From the NCBI RefSeq assembly GCF_021404305.1, contig NZ_JABFTX010000001.1, positions 1,674,001-1,738,000 of the forward strand: DNA of 64,000 nucleotides. Reading direction: 5' to 3'. Each line of letters opens with the position of its first letter. The stretch's first letter is position 1. The notes under the pieces are model-generated. The model saw only the letters and a program-made list of their open reading frames with translations, was not told where the DNA came from and searched no databases. Both the position numbers and the translations under genes were made by a program. Below, piece by piece: positions 51,963 through 60,945 of the stretch. This stretch comes from Billgrantia ethanolica (lineage in GTDB: Bacteria; Pseudomonadota; Gammaproteobacteria; Pseudomonadales; Halomonadaceae).

Positions 51963-53663
51963 TCAGCTCACGCGGATCGTCGCCATCATGCCGAGCTCCT
52001 CGTGCTCGATGATGTGACAATGGAACAGCCAGTCGCCGGGTTCACGGAACACCATTCGCAGCTTCAGACGCTGATAAGGCGCCAGATTGACGGTGTCTTT
52101 CCAGGCCAGCCAAGGCGCTTGCTGCCATTCGCCTTCGGCATCGCGGGTGGCGATCACCTGGAAATGGGTACCGTGCACATGGAAGGGATGATCCATGTGG
52201 GAGTTGTTGAAGACCTCCCACTCCTCCACCTCGCCCACCTTGCCTTCGAACAGAATCTCATCCATGGCGAAGGCACGACCGTTGATCAGGAAATCCACCT
52301 CGGGGCGCTCAGCCGCTTGGTCCATTGCATGATCAGCCCCATGGCCAGGACCGTGGGTACCATGATGACTGCCGCTGCCATGGCCGGCATGCGGATCGCC
52401 ATGGCCGGCATGCGGATCGCCATGGCCGGCATGCGGATCGCCGTGGCCGGCATGCGGATCGCCGTGGCCGGCATGCGGGTCGCCGTGGCCGGCATGCGGG
52501 TCGCCGTGGCCGGCACCGTGATCGTCATGGCCCGGCATCACTTCGGTCAGTTCCACCCGGCGTTGCACTGCCGGTTCACCCAACGGCTCGACACGGCCCA
52601 GGCGCTCGGGCAGTGCGATGGGAGCTTGAACCGCCGAGTCGAGCGTGTGAATCGCCAGCAGCGGTGCCACGTCGTCCAGATGGGGCGGCCTGTCGCCCAT
52701 CCAGCCACGCTCGTAGGGGTGGCTGGCCAATTGGAAGTGTCCCTCGGCCCGCTCGCTGACCCGCACCAGCAGGTCGGCCCGCTCGCCCGGAGTGAGCAGC
52801 AGTTCCTCCAGCGGCTGCGGCCGCTCGATCGGCCCGCCGTCGGTGCCGATCAGGATCAACTCGTGATCATCCAGACGCAGGCGCAGATAGCGTCCGGCAC
52901 AGGCATTGATCAGCCGCAGGCGCAAGGTAGAGCCCGGCGCCACATCGAGCCGCGGTTCGCGCTGGCCGTTGACCAGCAGCAGCTCGCCCTCGCGGCCGTT
53001 CATCCAGTCCTCGGCGGTATGGGGCGCGACCTCGCCATTCGCCCTCAGGCGCAGGTCGCTGATCACCAGCAGGTGCTCCTCGACCCCGGCAGGCAGTGCA
53101 TCCTCGGCAGGGCGAACCAGCAGCGCTCCCGCCAGGCCATGCGCCACCTGCCTGGCCGTGCCCTCGTGAGGGTGGGGGTGGAACCAGTGCAGGCCCGCAC
53201 TCCCGCTGGGGAAGACGTAGCGGTACTGGCGCGACTCACCCGGCGCCACGGCGTCCCAGGGAGCGCCATCGTGCGCCTGCGGTACCGGCACGCCGTGCCA
53301 GTGCAAGGTGGTCTCCTGCTCCAGCTCGTTGATCAGGGTGATATCCAGCTCATCGCCCTCTCTCACCTCGATCAGTGGCGCCACCTTGCCGTTGTAGAGC
53401 CAGAGCCTGGCCTCGAGCTCATCGCTCAGGGGCACGCTGTGGGGGGCCGGGGTCAGCACGCTGCGAAAACGGCCGGCGGATTCGCTCAGGTTGACGATAC
53501 GCGGCAGCGGCTGCAGCGGCTGGCCGCCCTTCGGCAAGGCAGCCAGGCTGGCAGGCGGTACCCCATGGGGGTGCTGGCGAGACAGGGCGTAACCCATGGT
53601 GCCAGCCGTCGACAGCAACAGCGCGCCCAGCGCCGAGTAGCCCAGAAATTCACGACGTTTCAT
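51963..53663 (-). CDS. Tat-exported multicopper oxidase (CopA/CueO-like)
   Basis: 566 residues. Twin-arginine signal (MKRREFLGYSALGALLLSTAG). Copper ligands are in TLHWHGVP, LHWFHPHPHEG, DHPFHVHGTHF and LFHCHIIEHEELGMM, giving complete type 1, 2 and 3 sites. Residues about 375-445 are an inserted His/Asp/Gly-rich stretch with six GDPHAGH repeats, then GSGSHHGTHGPGHGADHAMD, likely an extra copper-binding arm. It oxidises Cu(I) in the periplasm, lowering toxicity. It marks the left end of the copper region. Confidence 0.93.
   Translation of the reverse strand: MKRREFLGYSALGALLLSTAGTMGYALSRQHPHGVPPASLAALPKGGQPLQPLPRIVNLSESAGRFRSVLTPAPHSVPLSDELEARLWLYNGKVAPLIEVREGDELDITLINELEQETTLHWHGVPVPQAHDGAPWDAVAPGESRQYRYVFPSGSAGLHWFHPHPHEGTARQVAHGLAGALLVRPAEDALPAGVEEHLLVISDLRLRANGEVAPHTAEDWMNGREGELLLVNGQREPRLDVAPGSTLRLRLINACAGRYLRLRLDDHELILIGTDGGPIERPQPLEELLLTPGERADLLVRVSERAEGHFQLASHPYERGWMGDRPPHLDDVAPLLAIHTLDSAVQAPIALPERLGRVEPLGEPAVQRRVELTEVMPGHDDHGAGHGDPHAGHGDPHAGHGDPHAGHGDPHAGHGDPHAGHGDPHAGHGSGSHHGTHGPGHGADHAMDQAAERPEVDFLINGRAFAMDEILFEGKVGEVEEWEVFNNSHMDHPFHVHGTHFQVIATRDAEGEWQQAPWLAWKDTVNLAPYQRLKLRMVFREPGDWLFHCHIIEHEELGMMATIRVS
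52384..52509 (-). repeat. six 21-bp in-frame repeats in the multicopper oxidase gene
   Basis: The unit encoding GDPHAGH occurs six times without interruption, with a few silent changes toward one end. The repeats are coding, each adding two His and one Asp. Confidence 0.9.
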
Positions 53664-53734
53664 TGACTTGTCCTCGAGACATGTACGCTCTCACCGCGAA
53701 TCGATCGTCCGCGGCGCCATCAGGGGAAAGAGGT

Positions 53735-54067
53735 TCAGACCCGAGGAGGGCGTTCGATGGGATCCGGCGGTCCGAAAGGACCGTCGGGAACGGCATCGAA
53801 CAAGATCAATGAAGACGCCAAGGCGCGACCGTCCGACGACATCACGACGGTTCCGCACTGCAGGCAGGGTAGGCAGCAGGGAGACGCTGCGGAGGAATGC
53901 GGCTCATCCGGATCGGTCATTTCCCAGGCCAGCGGCTGCTCCTGGGCTATCAGGCTATCCAGGCAGGAAGCATCGCCATGGTGCCCACCGGCAACCACGG
54001 GTGGCACGATGACCAACATCAGGGCCAGCGACAGGCTCAGTAGCCAGTGCCAGGAGAATCGACGCAT
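53735..54067 (-). CDS. small secreted Cys-rich protein with C-terminal RPPR motif (copy A)
   Basis: 110 residues. Signal peptide (WLLSLSLALMLVIVPPVVAGG), mature part with HHGDASCLD, a CCLPCLQC cluster and the ending PIERPPRV. This resembles DUF2946-like small periplasmic proteins of copper clusters, which carry a PCxxC-type core and a short conserved end. Three further genes in this region end the same way. It follows the multicopper oxidase on the same strand and is probably upstream in its operon. Confidence 0.65.
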   Translation of the reverse strand: MRRFSWHWLLSLSLALMLVIVPPVVAGGHHGDASCLDSLIAQEQPLAWEMTDPDEPHSSAASPCCLPCLQCGTVVMSSDGRALASSLILFDAVPDGPFGPPDPIERPPRV

Positions 54068-54298
54068 GGAGGTAGGGACGTATGAGCCAGTGGTAACCGG
54101 AGTATTTCATGCTCGGGAGAGGGGGAGCAACCTGAGTCCTGCCCATACCTTGCCTGAAAGATTCTTGCGTTCGGGGAGGTCGGCTGACCGAGATCAGGAA
54201 ATGGTGACTTTTCGCGGCTTGCGAGCCGGCGGCGCTTGTCTGCCTTTCTTCACATCGCGATGATGAACGGGTAGCTCTTCATCGGATACCAGCCGCTC

Positions 54299-54634
54299 AT
54301 GCGCAGAATACTGCTTGTCCTGGTCAGCCTGTGCCTGGTCCTGTCGCTGTCGGCAGGCTCAACGGCACTTGCCAGCGTGGACGCTGTGCGCGATGCCGCC
54401 CATGGCCAGCATGAGGCAGCCCGAGACGAGCACCCCGCCTGCGGCCAGACGGCCCACACCGATGTGACCGAGTGCCAGGTCAGCTGCCTGAGCAGCAGCC
54501 ACTGCATGAGTGGGGCCATGCCGCTCACTGCGACCCTGAGCTCGCCTGCCCTGGCGACGCGGCCCCCTTGCCATACCGGGGTCCGGCCCACTCCTCCCTG
54601 CTTCATGGATGAGCGACCTCCCAGAACCGCCTGA
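54299..54634 (+). CDS. small secreted Cys-rich protein with C-terminal RPPR motif (copy B)
   Basis: 111 residues. Signal peptide (RILLVLVSLCLVLSLSAGST), mature part with scattered His and Cys (DEHPACGQTAHTDVTECQVS, CLSSSHCMSG, PPCFMDERPPRTA). The ending ERPPR matches copies A, C and D. The following His-rich cytochrome gene is 65 bp downstream on the same strand, so they may be co-transcribed. The stretch 54068-54298 upstream is non-coding and holds the divergent promoters with copy A. Confidence 0.65.
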   Translation: MRRILLVLVSLCLVLSLSAGSTALASVDAVRDAAHGQHEAARDEHPACGQTAHTDVTECQVSCLSSSHCMSGAMPLTATLSSPALATRPPCHTGVRPTPPCFMDERPPRTA

Positions 54635-54699
54635 TTTGCCGCTAACGACCCGGCGCGCCAGCGCCATTGACCTCGTATGCTGTCTATCAGGAGCCCACC

Positions 54700-55506
54700 A
54701 TGGCGACCCTTCTCACCTATTCAGCCCCCTTGCTGTCGGGCAAGCCCGCCATGCCAGGAACAACCGCCCGAGCCGCCGTACTCATGGCCGGCATGCTGCT
54801 GGCCGGCACGCAGAGTTTCGCGCATGACGAGCCGGCACATACGCATGCCGCTCCGACGAGTGTGAGCCATGCGGCGCATAACCATGACCATGACCATGAC
54901 CATGACCATGACCATGACCATGACCAACAGGAGCATGGCAGCGAGGCGACCCACGATCACGGTCATCAGCACGATCACGGCCATGTCCACCAGGGTCACG
55001 ACCACGCAGGCAGCGCGGCGAAGCACGACCCTGCTCATGGCCATGCTCATCGCACCCACGACGACGAGCACGCGGAAGCGGCTCATGATGCGCACGATCA
55101 TGACCACGCACATGACCACGCGCATGAGCATGCTCACGATCGGGCCATGCCGGAGGCATGGGCAGCCCGTGAGAACCCCCTGCCGCTGAGCACCGAAGCC
55201 CTTGCCCGCGGTGAGCAGGTTTACCAGCAGTACTGCTCCGCCTGCCATGGCCCGCTGGGCCAAGGCGATGGCCTGGCGCCTGCCGTCGCCTACTTCGATC
55301 CCAGCCCCACCAACCTGGCGCTGCACGGGCCCGCCCATGGCGCCGCGGAATATGCCTGGATCATCAGCGAGGGCAATGCCGAGAGCGCCATGCCGCGCTT
55401 CGACACCAAGCTGAGCGAGAAGGAAATCTGGTCCGTAGTGCACTACATTCGCCATGGCCTGGCAGATGAGCAGGACGAGCAGTACGCCCAGGCCCATCAG
55501 CACTGA
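54700..55506 (+). CDS. secreted cytochrome c with long His/Asp-rich domain
   Basis: 268 residues. Signal peptide (RAAVLMAGMLLAGTQSFAHD) then about 120 residues of His/Asp repeats, including (HD)n over six units and HEHAHD blocks. A class I cytochrome c domain fills the end: YQQYCSACHGPLGQGDGLAPA (heme CxxCH), and AMPRFDTKLSEKEIWSVVHYI with the axial Met. The His stretch would bind copper or zinc in the periplasm, next to a redox centre. The chosen ATG follows CAGGAG; frames starting at 54667 add eleven residues. Confidence 0.85.
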   Translation: MATLLTYSAPLLSGKPAMPGTTARAAVLMAGMLLAGTQSFAHDEPAHTHAAPTSVSHAAHNHDHDHDHDHDHDHDQQEHGSEATHDHGHQHDHGHVHQGHDHAGSAAKHDPAHGHAHRTHDDEHAEAAHDAHDHDHAHDHAHEHAHDRAMPEAWAARENPLPLSTEALARGEQVYQQYCSACHGPLGQGDGLAPAVAYFDPSPTNLALHGPAHGAAEYAWIISEGNAESAMPRFDTKLSEKEIWSVVHYIRHGLADEQDEQYAQAHQH

Positions 55507-55509
55507 AAA

Positions 55510-55539
55510 CGAATCGGGCGCCCAAGGGCGCCCGATTCG
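55510..55539. terminator. bidirectional terminator
   Basis: CGAATCGGGCGCCC-AA-GGGCGCCCGATTCG is a perfect 14-bp stem between the converging cytochrome and L,D-transpeptidase genes. Confidence 0.8.
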
Positions 55540-55557
55540 TTCATGGCTAGATCAAGG

Positions 55558-56634
55558 CTAGACCGCCAGCTCTCGCCAGAGCAGGCTCTCTTCTTCTTCC
55601 TCAGGCTCCGGTTCCGGCTCCGGAGCGGGCGTGAGGGCAATGACCTCACCGCTGGGGTTCTCGAGTAGCTCACGCAGCATTTCGTAGTTCAGGGCCGTGG
55701 CCGGCTCGTCGTCGTCACGCTGCAGCATGGCCAGCGTTTCCATCAGGTTGGCCATGCCGGTTTCCTGCTCGCCCAGCGCCTCGTAGACCTGCACGTAGGG
55801 CGTGTCGCCGTCCCAACCCGCCTTGATCGGCTGGTTGATCAGATGCACCTGCATGCCGACCGGCACACGGTCGAAGATCGACTCGATGTCTTCGGGGAAC
55901 ATGCGAACGCAGCCACGGCTGGCGCGCATGCCGACCCCGTCGGGCTGGTTGGTGCCGTGAATCAGATAACCGGGGATGTCGAGCAGGATGGCGTGCCTGC
56001 CCAGCGGGTTGTCCGGCCCCGGCGGCACCACCGCGGGCGCCGTCTCGCCGCGAGCGGCCGCCTCCTCACGCACCGAGCGCGGCGGGTACCAGGCCGGGTC
56101 CTTGAGCCGCATGGTGGTCTTGGTGATGCCCAAGGGCGTATCGAAGCCTTCGCGACCGATACCGATGGGATAGGTCTCGACTCGCGGTGTCTCACCTTCT
56201 CTCGTCGGCGGGTAGTAATAGAGCCTGAGCTCGGCCACGTTGATCACGATGCCTTTGCGCTCCACCGGGGGCAGGATGAAGCGGCCGGGAATCAGCACTT
56301 CAGTGCCCTCACCCGGCATCCACACGCTGACATCGGGGTTGGCACGGCGGATCTCTTCGTAGCCAACGTTGTTGGCGCGGGCTATGTCGATCAGCGTCTC
56401 GTCCTGACGCGCCTCGACGACGTAATCCTTACCGATGACATCGCCCCGCTCGGGCAGGGGGTAGTGTCCCTTGGGCCACTCCTCCTCTGTCGCATTACCG
56501 TTTTCCGCCGCATCTTCCTCGGCCCAGCTCATCCCGGCCAGCAGAAAGGTGGCCAATATGCCCAGGCCAAGGGACAGCCAGGTCTGGCGTCGCAAGGTCC
56601 AGTTGCACTCACGTACCACAGCATACAGATTCAT
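55558..56634 (-). CDS. L,D-transpeptidase with LysM-like domain
   Basis: 358 residues. Signal segment (LSLGLGILATFLLAGMSWA), a LysM-like part (DYVVEARQDETLIDIARANN), then the YkuD domain with the catalytic HGTNQPDGVGMRASRGCVRM (His and Cys). The C-terminus has a Glu/Pro-rich run. Enzymes of the ErfK/YbiS group form 3-3 cross-links or attach lipoprotein to peptidoglycan. Monocistronic; it interrupts the copper genes. Confidence 0.92.
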   Translation of the reverse strand: MNLYAVVRECNWTLRRQTWLSLGLGILATFLLAGMSWAEEDAAENGNATEEEWPKGHYPLPERGDVIGKDYVVEARQDETLIDIARANNVGYEEIRRANPDVSVWMPGEGTEVLIPGRFILPPVERKGIVINVAELRLYYYPPTREGETPRVETYPIGIGREGFDTPLGITKTTMRLKDPAWYPPRSVREEAAARGETAPAVVPPGPDNPLGRHAILLDIPGYLIHGTNQPDGVGMRASRGCVRMFPEDIESIFDRVPVGMQVHLINQPIKAGWDGDTPYVQVYEALGEQETGMANLMETLAMLQRDDDEPATALNYEMLRELLENPSGEVIALTPAPEPEPEPEEEEESLLWRELAV

Positions 56635-56746
56635 AGCGTTGCCTCTTGCCTGTCTAACCTTAGGAAACTAATAAAAAATGCCCCTATCATAACGATCCTC
56701 TGCAAAAGTCGACACCTCACGGGCTTCGGCTTCTCCATGCGCCGGC

Positions 56747-58213
56747 TCAAAGTACGGGGGCAAAGAGATAGGCGCCCCGCCCCGCCACACGATGCCAAAG
56801 CGGCCGGTCGAGTAGGTCCTCAACCGTCATCTGGCGCGACCTGGCAAAGTCCCGTTCGAACATCGCCTCCACATCGCTGGCAAACTCCCCATCCATGATC
56901 AGCGCCGTCACCTCGAAGTTGAGGCGGAAGGAGCGGTTGTCGAGGTTGACGGTGCCCACGGCAGCCCAGGCGTCGTCCACCAGAAACGCCTTGCCATGCA
57001 GAAAGCCCTCCTGATAGCGATGAATTTCGACCCCGGCGTCGATCAGCGGCCCCAGAAAGGCGTAGGCCGCGTAGAAGGTCAGCAGATTGTCCGGTCGTTC
57101 AGGAATCAGAATCCTGACATCGATGCCGTTCAACGCCGCCAGCTTGAGCATGCCCTGCACCCCCTCGTCGGGCACGAAATAAGGGCTCGAGATCCAGATC
57201 CGCTCGCGCGCGGAATGGATCGCTTGCTGGATCATCAGGCTGGCGGTCTCGAAGCGATCCGCCGGGCCGGTGGGCAGAATCAGCGCCGGCACCCCATTGA
57301 CCGAAGGCACGGACGGCTCCCAGGGCAGGTCGGGAACCTCCTCGGTGGCCCAGTGCCAGTCCTCGATGAAGACGAGCTGCAAAGCCAGCGCCGCCGGCCC
57401 TTCCAGCTTGAGATGGGTGTCGCGCCAAGGGCCAAGATCCTCATGCCCTTGCAGATATTCATTGCCGATGTTGAAGCCGCCGACCCAGGCCCTCGCGCCA
57501 TCGGCCACCACGATCTTGCGATGATTGCGAAAGTTGAGCTGAAAGCGATTGCCCGGGCCACGTGTGGAGTGGAATCGGTGCACGTTCACCCCGGCGTCGC
57601 GCAGCGCCTGCAGATAGGCGTTCGGCAGCTTGTAGCTACCGATCTCGTCATACAGGAAATAGACCTCGACACCTTCGCTGGCCCTGGCGATGAGGCGCTG
57701 CTGAAGCTCACGCCCAAGGTCGTCGTCACGCACGATGTAGAACTGCACCAGCAGGTAACGCTCTGCGGCTTCGATGCCGGCAAAGATGCTGGCGAAGGTT
57801 TCCTCACCATCGATCAGCAGGGTGGCGTCATTACCGCCCAGGTAAGGCAGCTTGGCCAGTTGCTCCACGCCGGCCAAATGACGATGCTCCTGCGGCCACG
57901 AGACCCCATGCGCCCTCAGTTCGCCCAGCTTGTCCGCCAGGGCTCGGGCCAGCTCGGAATCCTCGTCACGCCGCGAGGTGACATAGCCTTCGAACGTGTT
58001 GCGCCCGAAGATCCAGTAGGTCGGCACCGCGACGTAGGGAATGGTGTTGAGCGAGACGATCCAGGCGATTGCCCCCTGGGACGTGCGACTCGACATCAGC
58101 GCTTCCACCGACGAAAACAACCCCACCACATGCGCTATCAGCATGAAAATAGCCAACTTGCCCCAGGAGCGACGCCCCCGGGGCCGTGCACGCTTCGTCA
58201 ACCAGGCAACCAT
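56747..58213 (-). CDS. cls: cardiolipin synthase
   Basis: 488 residues. Two N-terminal membrane helices (KLAIFMLIAHVVGLFSS, IAWIVSLNTIPYVAVPTYWIFG) precede two phospholipase D domains with HKD motifs: FRNHRKIVVADGARAWVGG and LHGKAFLVDDAWAAVGTVNL. It condenses phosphatidylglycerol to cardiolipin in the inner membrane. The ATG overlaps the lgt stop (TGATG), so they are co-translated. The upstream TTG would be less likely. Confidence 0.92.
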   Translation of the reverse strand: MVAWLTKRARPRGRRSWGKLAIFMLIAHVVGLFSSVEALMSSRTSQGAIAWIVSLNTIPYVAVPTYWIFGRNTFEGYVTSRRDEDSELARALADKLGELRAHGVSWPQEHRHLAGVEQLAKLPYLGGNDATLLIDGEETFASIFAGIEAAERYLLVQFYIVRDDDLGRELQQRLIARASEGVEVYFLYDEIGSYKLPNAYLQALRDAGVNVHRFHSTRGPGNRFQLNFRNHRKIVVADGARAWVGGFNIGNEYLQGHEDLGPWRDTHLKLEGPAALALQLVFIEDWHWATEEVPDLPWEPSVPSVNGVPALILPTGPADRFETASLMIQQAIHSARERIWISSPYFVPDEGVQGMLKLAALNGIDVRILIPERPDNLLTFYAAYAFLGPLIDAGVEIHRYQEGFLHGKAFLVDDAWAAVGTVNLDNRSFRLNFEVTALIMDGEFASDVEAMFERDFARSRQMTVEDLLDRPLWHRVAGRGAYLFAPVL

Positions 58214-59028
58214 CAACTCGCCTCTTGCGCGGAAGTCGACGCCGCGACTTGCTCATCGCGCTCCTGGCGCCGCGACCATGCGATAAGCGCTGCGCCGGCA
58301 GCGATCATCGGCAGGGTCAGCAGCATACCCATGGTCACCCAGCCGAAGGCGATGAAACCGATATGGGCGTCGGGCAGGCGCACGAACTCCACGGCGAAGC
58401 GGAAGACGCCATAGAGCAGCAGGAACAGCCCTGACACCAAGCCTCTGCGCCGGGGGCGGCTCGAAATCCACCACAGCACCACGAACAGCACCACCCCCTC
58501 GAGGGCAAACTCGTAGAGCGCCGAAGGGTGGCGCGGCTCCGGCCCCAGGTGCGGGAACGGCATGGCCCAGGGCAGATCGCTGACACGTCCCGGCAGTTCA
58601 TGGTTGATGAAGTTGCCGATGCGCCCGGCGCCCAGGCCTATCGGTACCAGCGGTGCGATAAAATCGGTCAATTGGAAGAAAGTGAGATTCTTCTTGCGTG
58701 CGAAGAGCAGCGCCGCCAGCAGCACGCCGATCAGGCCGCCATGAAAACTCATTCCCCCATCCCAGAGCCGGAAGGCCCACAGCGGGTTGGCCAGGAACTG
58801 CTCCATACCGTAGAACAGCACATAACCCAGGCGTCCTCCGGCCACCACGCCAATGGCGGCGTAGAACAGCAGATCGCCAATATCGTCATGAGTGAGCCCC
58901 AGGCGATGGGCGCGAGGACGCCCCAGCAGCCAGGCGGCGACGAAGCCCACCACGTACATCAACCCATACCAGTGGATCTGCAGCGGCCCGATGGCGATGG
59001 CCACCGGATCGATATCGGGATAGTTCAT
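58213..59028 (-). CDS. lgt: prolipoprotein diacylglyceryl transferase
   Basis: 271 residues, seven membrane helices. Signature [19 protein letters not shown] with invariant Arg and Asn, [18 protein letters not shown] near the start, and [13 protein letters not shown]. Lgt transfers diacylglycerol from phosphatidylglycerol to the lipobox Cys of prolipoproteins. The ATG at 59028 follows GGAGC; the longer frame upstream is unrelated. Co-translated with cls. Confidence 0.96.
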   Translation of the reverse strand: MNYPDIDPVAIAIGPLQIHWYGLMYVVGFVAAWLLGRPRAHRLGLTHDDIGDLLFYAAIGVVAGGRLGYVLFYGMEQFLANPLWAFRLWDGGMSFHGGLIGVLLAALLFARKKNLTFFQLTDFIAPLVPIGLGAGRIGNFINHELPGRVSDLPWAMPFPHLGPEPRHPSALYEFALEGVVLFVVLWWISSRPRRRGLVSGLFLLLYGVFRFAVEFVRLPDAHIGFIAFGWVTMGMLLTLPMIAAGAALIAWSRRQERDEQVAASTSAQEAS

Positions 59029-59178
59029 CTCGCTTGTGCTCCTTGCAGGCACATGGCTGGAGCCATCGCACCTGCGGCGAATTGAGTGTGAATGCCGCTG
59101 AGCATCGACATTCCGAATCCAATGCCGGGCACAGCGACACCGCTGTGCGGGCAAGCATCATTCAGAAAGGGGCAGGCG

Positions 59179-59511
59179 CTACGCCCGCGGAGGACGCTCC
59201 GGTCGCTCGCGAGGGGCGTGGAGAAGCGTCGTGTCGACGGGCCGACGAGGCTCGAGTGAGCGAGGGGCCACTGAGGCAAGCGCTAGGCCGGCACTGGAGC
59301 AAACCGGTGTTGCACTGGTACAGGCGGGTTGTTCGCCCCCCTGGGCTTGGCCGTTGTCGGCCTCGAACACGAGGCCAGCGTCCAGAGACGAAGAGGTGCC
59401 CGTCTGGCAATCCGCGTCAGCGTACTTCCAGTCGCCCAGGGCCACCTGCGGCAGGGTAAGCACGATGCCGAAGAGGAGACAGAGCAGCCAGGCGAAGGGG
59501 CGAGAACGCAT
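59179..59511 (-). CDS. small secreted protein with C-terminal RPPR motif (copy C)
   Basis: 110 residues. Signal peptide (AWLLCLLFGIVLTLPQVALG), then ADADCQTGTS, EQPACTSATPVCSSAG and the ending RERPERPPRA. Three Cys in the mature part. Same architecture as copies A, B and D despite low overall similarity. It stands alone between lgt and the following divergent genes. Confidence 0.55.
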   Translation of the reverse strand: MRSRPFAWLLCLLFGIVLTLPQVALGDWKYADADCQTGTSSSLDAGLVFEADNGQAQGGEQPACTSATPVCSSAGLALASVAPRSLEPRRPVDTTLLHAPRERPERPPRA

Positions 59512-59658
59512 CGAAATGGATCAACCGAGTGTAGGTCAGGGTCGTGCCTAGTCTTCCATGCTCGCAAGCGCGTCGCAAGCGCCCCTGTTCTCATGCCCAA
59601 AAAAAGCAAGAAAACAACAACCTATGTGCGACACCCAGGTTGAGAAAAGCGATGCTGA

Positions 59659-59672
59659 TTGATACAAGTCAA
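59659..59672 (+). promoter_or_regulatory. FNR/ANR box
   Basis: TTGAT-ACAA-GTCAA matches TTGAT-N4-ATCAA at nine of ten positions. A -10-like TATTCT lies at 59695-59700, which places the box near -41, the class II activating position, for the gene starting at 59714. Confidence 0.5.
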
Positions 59673-59713
59673 AGGGAGGCTCAGCGGGTTCGTCTATTCT
59701 GATATTGCCTATC

Positions 59714-60130
59714 ATGTCGGAGCACCGCGCCATGCTGCAGCGGGCCGTTACACCCTCACAGCACTGCATCACCCGTCGCGGGTGGTGCCGCAGCTGGCTT
59801 TTCAGCCTGCTGCTGCTGTCGATGGCCGTGGTGTTCGGCGTTCAGGCAATGGCGCATCCAGCGCCGGCATCCCCACATTCCGTCGTCGAAAGCCTTGCGC
59901 AAGCAAACCCGCCAGCACCTGCGCCACACTGCGAGCACGGCCACAGCGGGGAACATGCCGCAGAGCTCCTGCTGCGTGCGGAGCGCCTGGACGTCGATGG
60001 CACTCCTTGCCATCGCCCTGTTCCCGCGGTGACACCGCCTCCCGTCGCCGTCACCATCGGCCTGCCCAGTGCCGCTCCCACGCTTGCCAACCCACCACTC
60101 TATCTGTTGACGCAGCGCCTGCGTCCCTGA
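59714..60130 (+). CDS. small secreted His/Pro-rich protein of the copper region
   Basis: 138 residues with a signal-anchor (SWLFSLLLLSMAVVFGVQAM). The mature part is Pro/Ala-rich with HCEHGHSGEHAAELLL and one further Cys (TPCHRP). It resembles the neighbouring small secreted proteins in size and context but ends in LTQRLRP and lacks the RPPR motif. The ATG at 59714 is preferred to a TTG at 59705. It comes 110 bp before the Spy-like gene on the same strand. Confidence 0.55.
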   Translation: MSEHRAMLQRAVTPSQHCITRRGWCRSWLFSLLLLSMAVVFGVQAMAHPAPASPHSVVESLAQANPPAPAPHCEHGHSGEHAAELLLRAERLDVDGTPCHRPVPAVTPPPVAVTIGLPSAAPTLANPPLYLLTQRLRP

Positions 60131-60239
60131 CTCCTCTGCAATGCCCCACCTGTCTTGCGGCAATTCCCGGTGACGTCCCACTGGACGCTCGCCAATTCCG
60201 GCAGCAAACCACGAGCGTTCACGCTCATAGGAGTAAGAC

Positions 60240-60875
60240 ATGAAACTGCGCAAGCTCGCTATTGCCACGGGCCTCGCCCTGGCTATCGGTAGCACCGCTT
60301 CCAGCCTGACCTTTGCCCAGGGTATGGGGCAAGGCGGAGGCATGATGAGCGGCGGTATGGGCCCCGGCATGATGGGCGGTGGCATGGGTCCCGGCATGAT
60401 GGGCGGTGGCATGGGCCCCGGCATGATGGGCGGTGGCATGGGCCCCGGCATGATGGGCGGTGGCATGGGCCCCGGCATGATGGGCGGTGGCATGGGCCCC
60501 GGCATGATGGGCGGTGGCATGATGCCCTGCCCGATGATGGATGACGGGAAAGGCATGATGCAGATGCTCGAGCCCGAACAGCGCAACGAGATGCGCGAAC
60601 TCATGCGCGAGCATCGCCCCGCCCAGTTCGAGCGCATGGGGCAGCTGATGAATCTGCGCGATGACCTGATGGCTGCCATGCATGGCGAGCGTCCCGACCC
60701 CGAAGAGGTCCAAGCCATTCATGCTCAGATGGCGGAACTCCATGGCGAGATGATGGCGGAGATGGTGCGCATGCGAAACGCCATGCACGACCTGCTCACC
60801 GATGAGCAACGCGAACAATTGCAGCAGGCCACACCGCAAGCCGACGAGTCGGATGACCACGCGGCCCACCACTGA
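60240..60875 (+). CDS. Met/Gly-rich Spy/CpxP-like periplasmic protein
   Basis: 211 residues. Signal peptide (LAIATGLALAIGSTASSLTF). Residues 28-95 hold six GGMGPGMMG repeats of nine residues, giving about 25 Met, probably a Cu(I)-binding arm, and then MMPCPMMDD. Residues 105-200 form the Spy-type helical domain (LEPEQRNEMRELMREHRPAQ, LTDEQREQL with LTxxQ-like motif). Likely a periplasmic copper chaperone or protective protein. The ATG follows AGGAGT. The Cu-ATPase gene follows 70 bp downstream. Confidence 0.8.
   Translation: MKLRKLAIATGLALAIGSTASSLTFAQGMGQGGGMMSGGMGPGMMGGGMGPGMMGGGMGPGMMGGGMGPGMMGGGMGPGMMGGGMGPGMMGGGMMPCPMMDDGKGMMQMLEPEQRNEMRELMREHRPAQFERMGQLMNLRDDLMAAMHGERPDPEEVQAIHAQMAELHGEMMAEMVRMRNAMHDLLTDEQREQLQQATPQADESDDHAAHH
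60355..60516 (+). repeat. 27-bp in-frame repeats in the Met-rich protein gene
   Basis: Six nearly identical 27-bp units encode GGMGPGMMG. Base identity is high between neighbours, which suggests recent expansion by slippage. Confidence 0.85.
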
Positions 60876-60945
60876 TCGTCGATAGCCGCCTGGTATCGGG
60901 CGGCCGGCCACGGCCGCCCGGGAACACGGCGCGAGGGAGCATGCG

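Noticed and set aside
52384-52509. CRISPR-like array of 21-bp repeats
   Set aside because: No spacers; the units are contiguous, in frame and inside the multicopper oxidase.
54885-54930. simple CATGAC repeat as a non-coding microsatellite
   Set aside because: It is in frame and encodes the His-Asp run of the secreted cytochrome c.
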